A stretch of 13,037 bases of DNA. Origin: an uncultured Ruminococcus sp. GTDB lineage: Bacteria; Bacillota; Clostridia; Oscillospirales; Acutalibacteraceae. Each line of letters opens with the position of its first letter. Position 1 is the stretch's first letter. Below the pieces are notes generated by a model. That model made no database searches. It was not told the DNA's origin and was given only the letters and a program-made list of their open reading frames with translations. Shown here in pieces: positions 7,388-12,523 of the stretch. The stretch lies in assembly GCA_902803035.1 (NCBI GenBank), contig CADCON010000093.1, positions 1 to 13,037 on the forward strand, given 5' to 3'. The position numbers and the translations under genes are program-made.

Positions 7388-8944
7388 TCATTGATCATGC
7401 CGTCCGGGGAGAATCTCAAACCTGCCGCCCAGCGCATTCCTGAGTTCTTCAGACCGGTCCGTCATAATTCTCATGCCGCCCTGACCGTCAAAAACGACGC
7501 GGACGGCCTTCATGTATGCTGCTCCGGCGCCCTTACCGCCGGGGAATTCCTCTATTTCCATGCTCGCGCCCGTATGCTTCATGATTTTGAAAAGCGTCAT
7601 AAGACCGATTCCGCTGCCGCCTTTTCCGGAACGTGTCGTAATCCTGCGTTTGCCCATCTCCCGGAGGACGCCGGTTTCAAACCGCTTACCCGTGTCAAGG
7701 ACTTCTAAATAATACACGCCGTCATCTGAACCGATGTGCAACGCCACCGCGCCGCCCTCGGATTCAGCCGCGACGATAATCGCGTTCTCCATGAGATCCG
7801 CCAGCATCACATTGAATTCGCTGCGTCCGATCACGCTTCCAAGCATTCCGGCCCATCCCGCGTCCACATTCACCTTCATTTCAACGCCATTGTTGGCTGC
7901 CCTCTCAGACATAAAAAGCAATACCGCGTCCACCGCTGTCACTCCCGTGGAGGGAACGGTTTGGGTATGGGCTTCGTATTCCCGCAGCGCCGCGCTTCGT
8001 TCGGCGTAAATTCCGCTGAGCTCGTCGGCGGTTTCCATGGCCTGCGCGATTCCTTCCCCGTCGCCGCCGACTGCCTTTCTGACCGCCATGACCATCGACG
8101 GGATCAGCTTGTTGTCCTTGTGAATCAGTTCGGCGAGCCGCTCATTGTCTTCCCGCAGCGTTTCTATGAGCCTGTCCTTGCTTTCCAGACTCATTTTCAG
8201 AACAGACAGCTCGTTCTCCTGATTTCTGGAAATGTAACTCGTCCGGATTTCCTTCTTGATCCAGAAATAAATCATAAACGGGCACATCAACGCCAGAATG
8301 AAGCACACGGCGAAGATCATAAAACTATCATTGCCGGAATAAGCCGATACGGCATAAAGCAGCCGGATGGAAAGCAGCGCAATCGAAAGATACAGGCCGA
8401 CGTCGCCTTCTCCGAATTGAATGAGCATCTCCAGCCCTTTTCTGATGCGCTTGTTCTTTATCAGCAGCCGCATTGTCAGGCTGCCGATCAGGAGAATCAC
8501 AAAGAGAACCACCAATCTGTGCCGCAGTTTATCGTAATGCGTAACAAAGTAGTCCGTCGCCTCGCTGTACGATTCGAACCGATCCATCATCGGAAGCGGG
8601 CACAGCATGAGAATGAATAAATTGATAAAGACGGAAAAATAATAGACCGCATAGCTTAATCCGAAGGAAATGAGCGTGAGCGTGAAATTCTCCTTCAGGC
8701 TGTACCTGAAAATCAAACCTTCCGCCACGAAAAACACAAGCAGCATGATGATCAGATAAAAAGCCGGTAAAGCCGACATCGAAAAGCCGGTCACTATGCC
8801 GGTCACTACGGTCGCAGCCGCTCCCGCCGCCACTTTTCCCCTGCTGTTTCTGCGCGGACTTGTTATGAGAAAAACAACATACGCCGCCAGCGCAATCCAG
8901 ATGTGCCTTATGGCGAATTCCAATACCGTCTGATCCCCGTTCAA
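7388..8944 (-). CDS. Membrane sensor histidine kinase, GHKL type, with intact H-box (kinase paralogue 1)
   Basis: A 518-aa sensor kinase: about six or seven membrane segments in residues 8-230, a coiled coil (about 240-270), an H-box with the likely phospho-accepting His275 in the sequence LIHKDNKLIP, and a C-terminal GHKL ATPase domain with N-box Asn387 (LADLMENAI), Asp417 (DTG) and GGSGIG at 442-447. The start is TTG at 8942-8944, preceded at 7-8 nt by GGGGGAG; no ATG is better placed. It is followed after 17 nt by a paralogue without the histidine, and the nearest regulator is the Spo0A-C-domain protein upstream, the obvious candidate phosphate receiver. A terminator-like hairpin sits in its leader. 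The sensed signal cannot be told; there is no recognisable extracellular domain larger than short loops. Confidence 0.86.
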   Translation of the reverse strand: MNGDQTVLEFAIRHIWIALAAYVVFLITSPRRNSRGKVAAGAAATVVTGIVTGFSMSALPAFYLIIMLLVFFVAEGLIFRYSLKENFTLTLISFGLSYAVYYFSVFINLFILMLCPLPMMDRFESYSEATDYFVTHYDKLRHRLVVLFVILLIGSLTMRLLIKNKRIRKGLEMLIQFGEGDVGLYLSIALLSIRLLYAVSAYSGNDSFMIFAVCFILALMCPFMIYFWIKKEIRTSYISRNQENELSVLKMSLESKDRLIETLREDNERLAELIHKDNKLIPSMVMAVRKAVGGDGEGIAQAMETADELSGIYAERSAALREYEAHTQTVPSTGVTAVDAVLLFMSERAANNGVEMKVNVDAGWAGMLGSVIGRSEFNVMLADLMENAIIVAAESEGGAVALHIGSDDGVYYLEVLDTGKRFETGVLREMGKRRITTRSGKGGSGIGLMTLFKIMKHTGASMEIEEFPGGKGAGAAYMKAVRVVFDGQGGMRIMTDRSEELRNALGGRFEILPGRHDQ

Positions 8945-8963
8945 GGATTATCTCCCCCTTCTC

Positions 8964-9015
8964 AAAATAAAAACGACCAAAGCCCTTTACACACTAAACG
9001 GCAAAGGGCTTTGGT
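8964..9015 (-). terminator. Terminator-like hairpin in the kinase leader (attenuator or partial terminator)
   Basis: A 13-bp perfect stem (9015-9003 with 8988-8976, arm ACCAAAGCCCTTT on the minus strand), a 14-nt loop, then minus-strand TTTTTATTTT at 8973-8964. This is a textbook leftward intrinsic terminator. It sits only ~30 nt before the kinase start codon and downstream of the only good promoter found for the kinases, so it must either be read through or regulated. Confidence 0.8.
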
Positions 9016-9061
9016 GGTGATATGAAAAATTCTCGCAGTCGTTTTATTGATTTCTGAGAAT

Positions 9062-9090
9062 AGTATATCACGATCCAAAGGAACTGTCGA
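9062..9090 (-). promoter_or_regulatory. Sigma-A-type promoter for the kinase operon
   Basis: On the minus strand, TCGACA (9090-9085) and TATACT (9067-9062) are separated by 17 bp, 10/12 to consensus, with an extended -10 TG dinucleotide (TGATATACT). The expected start is near 9055, giving a leader of about 110 nt that contains the hairpin at 8976-9015. The -35 overlaps TGTCGAT (9085-9091, plus strand), a 6/7 match to the Spo0A box core TGTCGAA. Confidence 0.6.
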
Positions 9091-9099
9091 TTGCTTTTT

Positions 9100-9116
9100 G
9101 TATCGATTTTTGATAC
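9100..9116. promoter_or_regulatory. Small inverted repeat upstream of the kinase promoter (candidate activator site)
   Basis: GTATC and GATAC flank a 7-nt AT-rich spacer, centred about 53 bp upstream of the predicted kinase transcription start. It is not a terminator because no U-run follows on either strand. The 5-bp arms are short, so chance is a real alternative. Confidence 0.25.
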
Positions 9117-9163
9117 GCTTACCTAAAAATACCAACAAAAAATAACATTCGCGGCGGGGATTG

Positions 9164-9934
9164 TTACCTGCTTCCCCTGAGCTTGGACGCGTAATAACAA
9201 ATGAATTCGGTCACGGTCGGCGACTGCCGTTTGATGTTCACGTGTGCCGTATAGTGTTCGAGAAGTTCATTGATATCCGCGGTCACCCATGCCTTGTCAA
9301 TGGCATTCTGCATGGCCCGCTCGACGCTCGCTTCGGATTTTTTGTATTTCTGCCCGATAATCGCCGCTACATTGGGCGTTTGTCCGCCACAGTAGATTTC
9401 GATCGCGTCCGCCAGATACTGATACCCCAGACTCTTCGGACTGATCGACACTTTATCCAGCTCTGCCAGAATTCTGGTTCTGAGCGACTCACTTTCCTGC
9501 GCCGCCGGCGGTTCAGATGACAAGACGGCCGTCGCGGACTTCCCCGCTCTGATACAGAGCAGAAATTCCGCCACTTCCCGCGCGCAGTACCCCTCCTGAT
9601 GCTTGAACATCACAAAATCCGCGCCAAGCGCGTTCACAACATCATAGGTAGTACGGCTGGAATTATTGGTGTTGACCAGCACAAAAGGCCTTTTGGCTAA
9701 ATGGCGATCATTCAGTTGCTTAAGAAACATAATGCCGTTTCCGGCTCCCTTGTGCAGCTCCAGATCCAGAATCACCACATCAGGCTGCCGTTCAACAACC
9801 AATTCCATCGCCTGAACCGCACTATTGGTGACGCCCGCCAGTTCTATGCCCTCTGTTTCCATGAAGCATTGGCTGAAGTCTTCACAAAGCACAGGATCGT
9901 CATCCACTAACAGAACACGAAGATCTTGCTGCAT
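9164..9934 (-). CDS. Response regulator with Spo0A-type C-terminal DNA-binding domain (not canonical Spo0A)
   Basis: A 256-aa cytosolic response regulator. The receiver (about 6-125) has the acidic pocket Asp11-13, phospho-acceptor Asp57 in VVILDLEL, conserved Thr89 and Lys111. After a linker (about 130-155) comes a Spo0A C-terminal domain (about 158-253): SPKSLGYQYLADAI, then the helix-turn-helix with SEASVERAMQNAIDKAW at 200-216, closely like the VERAIRHAIE-AW segment of B. subtilis Spo0A. The receiver differs from true Spo0A: the segment after Asp57 (LELHKGAGNG) and the NTNN segment around Thr89 are not Spo0A-like, so I do not call it spo0A. The start ATG at 9932-9934 has AGAGGTGAG ending 5 nt upstream. 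It probably takes phosphate from the kinase pair encoded downstream and may regulate their promoter through a Spo0A-box-like site. Target genes are unknown. Confidence 0.88.
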   Translation of the reverse strand: MQQDLRVLLVDDDPVLCEDFSQCFMETEGIELAGVTNSAVQAMELVVERQPDVVILDLELHKGAGNGIMFLKQLNDRHLAKRPFVLVNTNNSSRTTYDVVNALGADFVMFKHQEGYCAREVAEFLLCIRAGKSATAVLSSEPPAAQESESLRTRILAELDKVSISPKSLGYQYLADAIEIYCGGQTPNVAAIIGQKYKKSEASVERAMQNAIDKAWVTADINELLEHYTAHVNIKRQSPTVTEFICYYASKLRGSR

Positions 9935-9954
9935 ACGTTCTCACCTCTTTTATA

Positions 9955-9983
9955 ATTATACAATATCTCTGACGGAAAAGCAA
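9955..9983 (-). promoter_or_regulatory. Possible promoter immediately before the response regulator gene
   Basis: Minus-strand TTGCTT (9983-9978) and TATAAT (9960-9955) with a 17-bp spacer. Transcription would begin near 9948, right at the ribosome-binding site, giving a very short leader. That tight geometry is the main reason for doubt; the stronger promoter at 10181-10209 could serve instead if its terminator is read through. Confidence 0.4.
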
Positions 9984-10053
9984 CAGAAAAATAAACAAAC
10001 CAACAAAAAGTTACACGCAGAAAAACGATCGGCGAAATATCCATCGCTATCAC

Positions 10054-10103
10054 AAAAAAGTACAAAGCCGCCCTCTGCGTAAAAAAGGACGGCTTTGTAC
10101 TTT
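10054..10103 (-). terminator. Strong intrinsic terminator between the 10181-10209 promoter and the regulator gene
   Basis: A 14-bp perfect stem (10103-10090 with 10070-10057, arm AAAGTACAAAGCCG on the minus strand), further inner pairs, a loop of about 19 nt, and a minus-strand T-run through 10054. It would end a short RNA started near 10174 and any transcript reading out of hslO. On the plus strand no T-run follows. Confidence 0.82.
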
Positions 10104-10174
10104 GTGGATGGGGAACGATATAAAAAAGACACAATCAAATTCAGTGGTCGAAGGGAATCTTGATCCTTTCAACA
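10057..10174 (-). ncRNA. Candidate ~118-nt small RNA or attenuated 5' leader upstream of the response regulator
   Basis: Delimited by a strong promoter (predicted start near 10174) and a strong terminator ending near 10057. Near its 5' end, GUUGAA-A-GGA can pair with UCC-C-UUCGAC (about 10174-10148), giving a 9-bp stem with one mismatch. A U-rich single-stranded stretch follows (about 10130-10115), then the terminator hairpin. I find no start codon with a ribosome-binding site inside, so it looks non-coding. It lies in the 362-bp gene-free stretch 9935-10296. The remainder (10210-10296) is AT-rich and I see nothing in it beyond the hslO 3' end. It matches no riboswitch class I can recognise by eye. 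An alternative is that it is a regulator leader whose terminator is conditionally read through. Confidence 0.45.
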
Positions 10175-10180
10175 GTTAAG

Positions 10181-10209
10181 ATTATATTACAAAAGAATGA
10201 AAAAGTCAA
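10181..10209 (-). promoter_or_regulatory. Strong sigma-A-type promoter of the candidate small RNA / regulator leader
   Basis: Minus-strand TTGACT (10209-10204) and TATAAT (10186-10181) with a 17-bp spacer, 11/12 to consensus, in AT-rich DNA downstream of hslO. The expected start is near 10174. Confidence 0.68.
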
Positions 10210-10296
10210 GACTAATTTTACAAAACAATTACAAAATTTGAAACAAATATTAATATTATTCGCAAAATATGAATTTTTATTTAATTATTCCAATCA

Positions 10297-11223
10297 TTAT
10301 TCATCCGCGTCAGCACTATTGACAACCGGGTTTTCCCGCATTCGCTCTTCCTGAATGGCGGCCAGCTCATTCAGTCTTTCCTGTGTGATATAGTACTTCT
10401 TGTTGCAGAAATGGCAAAGCACTTCCGCTCTTCCGCTTTCATCGGCCAGCCCCCGTATCTCCTCCGGACGCATGGTCATGAACGCCTTCTCCACCCGTTC
10501 AACCGAACAGTCGCATCTGTATTCCACCTGCTGGCTGTCAAAGATTTCCAGTTCAAAACCCGGCAGCGTCTTTTCGAGAATCTGTTCCGGCGTGTTTCCG
10601 TCCAGAAGCATCCGGGTAACCGGAGGCATGGTTTTGAGCATCTCCTCCAGCTTCTCGATCTCCCTGTGATCCGCCGCAGGCATCAATTGAATCAGCAGGC
10701 CTCCCGCCTTGTCCATTCTCCACAGCTCGTCAAAATGCACGCCAATGCAGAACACCGTCGGCACCTGTTCGCTGATCGCGTAATACGCCGTCAGATCCTC
10801 CGCCACCTCGCCTGTGATGATCGGCGTCTGCGAGCAAAAGGGCTGGCCGTATCCGTAATCCTTGATGACCGTAATCGTTCCGTCAGTTCCGATGGCACGG
10901 GAAACATCAAGAAGCCCCTTGGCGTCCGGCATCAGTCTGAGCCGGGGATTCTGGGCATAGCCGCGGACATTGCCGGTGCTGTCAGACACTGCCATGATGG
11001 AACCGGCGGGGCCGCCGCCGTTCATTCTCAATGTCAGGGAAGCGTTGTCCTCCTTGAGCTTATTGCCCATGATGGACGCTCCTGTCAGCAGCCTTCCCAG
11101 GGCGGACGTCGCAACGGGCGTCGTGCCGTGAAGCTCCTGCGCGCGGCGAACGATATCGGTTGAGTCAATTGCCGCGGCCATGACAAGACCGTCGGTCGTT
11201 ATACATCTTACCAGCTTGCTCAT
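10297..11223 (-). CDS. hslO: Hsp33 redox-regulated molecular chaperone
   Basis: A 308-aa cytosolic holdase chaperone activated by oxidative stress. It has a full-length Hsp33 fold: an N-terminal substrate-binding domain (LRMNGGGPAGSI at 65-76, VRGYAQNP at 86-93, TVIKDYGYGQPF at 118-129) and a C-terminal redox switch whose four cysteines bind zinc when reduced, Cys237-x-Cys239 and Cys270-x2-Cys273 with 30 residues between the pairs, as in the family pattern. The start ATG at 11221-11223 follows GAGGAAAGGA at a slightly long gap (about 12 nt). It lies 27 nt after the methyltransferase stop and is the last gene of the yerC operon. No convincing terminator lies directly after it; the next one is at 10054-10103. 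A few other cysteines (7, 130, 159) lie in the chaperone body. Confidence 0.95.
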   Translation of the reverse strand: MSKLVRCITTDGLVMAAAIDSTDIVRRAQELHGTTPVATSALGRLLTGASIMGNKLKEDNASLTLRMNGGGPAGSIMAVSDSTGNVRGYAQNPRLRLMPDAKGLLDVSRAIGTDGTITVIKDYGYGQPFCSQTPIITGEVAEDLTAYYAISEQVPTVFCIGVHFDELWRMDKAGGLLIQLMPAADHREIEKLEEMLKTMPPVTRMLLDGNTPEQILEKTLPGFELEIFDSQQVEYRCDCSVERVEKAFMTMRPEEIRGLADESGRAEVLCHFCNKKYYITQERLNELAAIQEERMRENPVVNSADADE

Positions 11224-11250
11224 TGTATTTCAAATTCCTTTCCTCATCAA

Positions 11251-11994
11251 TCACTTTTTCCCCGCGACGAATACAAGCCGCAGGCTGTCTCCGGCGGGCG
11301 GTTCACGCGTCATGTCGTCATAAACGGCGATCAGCTTCAGTCCCGCCTCATCCAGCATTCGTACGGTTTCCTCCACGGAATAAGCCGTTTCGCTGAAATC
11401 CTCACAATACCGCTGATAGCTCCCGTCCGGCTGCGGCTCGAAGAAATCCAGCGCGATATCCACCCTGCCGTCCCCCGCGTATTCGTTGCGCCAGACGCAG
11501 AACACATTGTCGGTTTCATAGACAAATGAATTGTCCGAGAGTATTTTCTCGTGCTTATAGGGCGTATTCATATCGAAAACAAAAACGCCGTCCGGCTCAA
11601 GAAAAAGAGACACACGGCTGAACGCTAGAATGAGCTGCTTTCTGTCGTTGATATGATTCAGGCTGTCCAGCGTGCATACAAAGGCGTCAATCGTACCGTA
11701 CATATCCAGCTCCTGCATACTCTGGCAGAGATACAGAATGCTGCCGTCGGACTTTTCCCTCGCCCTGCTGAGCATTTCCTCCGACCAATCGACGCCTATC
11801 ACATCGTAACCCATGGCGTCCAGTTCCACCGTCAGACTGCCGGTTCCGCACGCAAGATCCACTAAAAGGCGGGCGTCAGGTTTATTGGCTTTGACAATGC
11901 CGTCGATGTATGCCGCTCTCGCGTGATAATCGACGTCCTTCATCAGTTCATCATAAAAATCGGCGAACGAATTGTAGCTTTGATATTCACTCAT
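11251..11994 (-). CDS. Class I SAM-dependent methyltransferase, substrate unknown
   Basis: A 247-aa cytosolic Rossmann-fold methyltransferase. SAM-binding motif I is VDLACGTGSL at 45-54, the acidic residue that binds the ribose hydroxyls is Asp69 in VIGVDWSEEML, and a motif IV-like TLDSLNHI lies at 108-115. The N-terminus (YNSFADFYDELM) resembles the small-molecule/tRNA-type group of clostridial methyltransferases (YqeM-like), but I cannot name a substrate. Its ATG overlaps the stop of yerC (ATGA, 11991-11994), so translation is coupled. An AGGGGAAAG sequence about 12 nt upstream is the only ribosome-binding candidate. Between a TrpR-like regulator and hslO, it may act in translation or stress physiology, but that is only context. 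Confidence 0.85.
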   Translation of the reverse strand: MSEYQSYNSFADFYDELMKDVDYHARAAYIDGIVKANKPDARLLVDLACGTGSLTVELDAMGYDVIGVDWSEEMLSRAREKSDGSILYLCQSMQELDMYGTIDAFVCTLDSLNHINDRKQLILAFSRVSLFLEPDGVFVFDMNTPYKHEKILSDNSFVYETDNVFCVWRNEYAGDGRVDIALDFFEPQPDGSYQRYCEDFSETAYSVEETVRMLDEAGLKLIAVYDDMTREPPAGDSLRLVFVAGKK

Positions 11995-12323
11995 TCCTGA
12001 ACGCCGCTTTCCCCTGTTTCTTTTGCCTCGGCTTCATCCATACGGCTGAAAATCAGATCATATCCGTCGCAGCCGTAATTCAGCGAACGGTTGACCCTGC
12101 TGATGGTGGCTGTGCTGGCACCTGTGCGGGAAACGATGTCGCTGTAGACGTGCTTGTCACGCAGCATCTTCGCAACGACTGCCCTCTGCGACATCGCTTT
12201 CAGCTCGGATACCGTGCAGAGATCCTCGAAAAAATCATAGCATTCGTCTATGCTTTTCAGCTCCAGAATGCCTTTAAAGAGAAAATCCGTGTTCTCGTCG
12301 TGAAGTTTGTTATTATTGCTCAT
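11991..12323 (-). CDS. yerC: YerC/YecD-family TrpR-related DNA-binding protein
   Basis: A 110-aa small regulator of the TrpR superfamily. It matches the YerC pattern as I remember it: LFKGILELKSIDECYDFFEDLCTV (residues 15-38), SQRAVVAKMLRD at 45-56, then a helix-turn-helix with TGASTATISRVNRSLNYG at about 67-84, the recognition helix being STATISRVNRSL. B. subtilis YerC is about 100 aa. I chose ATG at 12321-12323 because AGAGGT lies 7-8 nt upstream; an in-frame ATG at 12353 would add ten residues but has no well-placed ribosome-binding site. The C-terminal tail (after about residue 95) is acidic and not conserved. It leads an operon with the methyltransferase and hslO from a clear promoter. 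The family's operator and effector are not firmly known; autoregulation is plausible but unseen. Confidence 0.86.
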   Translation of the reverse strand: MSNNNKLHDENTDFLFKGILELKSIDECYDFFEDLCTVSELKAMSQRAVVAKMLRDKHVYSDIVSRTGASTATISRVNRSLNYGCDGYDLIFSRMDEAEAKETGESGVQE

Positions 12324-12427
12324 TGTAATAACCTCTGAATTTCTTTTTTTCATTATTCAACTATATGCCCGCCCTGAAATCCATTCAAGCTAATCGCTTT
12401 AAAAATTTAGAGCAGTAAATCATCAAT

Positions 12428-12456
12428 ATTTTAACACATTATGCAGCGAATGTAAA
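12428..12456 (-). promoter_or_regulatory. Sigma-A-type promoter of the yerC - methyltransferase - hslO operon
   Basis: Minus-strand TTTACA (12456-12451) and TAAAAT (12433-12428), 17-bp spacer, 10/12 to consensus, with an extended TG before the -10 (TGTTAAAAT). The expected start is near 12421, about 98 nt before yerC. The -35 lies directly beside the U-run of the engB terminator, so the two units are tightly packed. Confidence 0.65.
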
Positions 12457-12497
12457 GTAAAAAATTTAAAATCGTTGACAGCATCAACGATTTTAAA
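12457..12497 (-). terminator. Intrinsic terminator of engB
   Basis: A 14-bp perfect stem (12497-12484 with 12478-12465), 5-nt loop, followed on the minus strand by TTTT and a T-rich stretch (12464-12457). It begins 27 nt after the engB stop. On the plus strand no T-run follows. Confidence 0.85.
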
Positions 12498-12523
12498 ACT
12501 TCCGATATCTGGGGCATGATTTT

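Noticed and set aside
7372..7437. Longer N-terminus for the second kinase (starts at 7437 or 7398)
   Set aside because: Both would overlap the upstream gene and have no ribosome-binding site; ATG at 7369-7371 has one and gives the same length as the paralogue.
7736..8620. A 294-codon open frame antisense to the first kinase
   Set aside because: His/Arg/Gln-rich shadow translation with no motif, while the sense frame shows full GHKL motifs.
9164..9934. Calling the response regulator spo0A itself
   Set aside because: The DNA-binding domain fits, but the receiver sequence around the phospho-acceptor and conserved Thr is not Spo0A-like, and it is encoded next to dedicated kinases.
10210..10296. 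A terminator directly after hslO
   Set aside because: The region is AT-rich with only short, weak self-complementary pieces (such as the palindrome AATATTAATATT); no GC-containing stem with a U-run.
12324..12353. Longer yerC start at 12353
   Set aside because: No ribosome-binding site at proper distance; ATG at 12321-12323 has AGAGGT upstream and fits family length.
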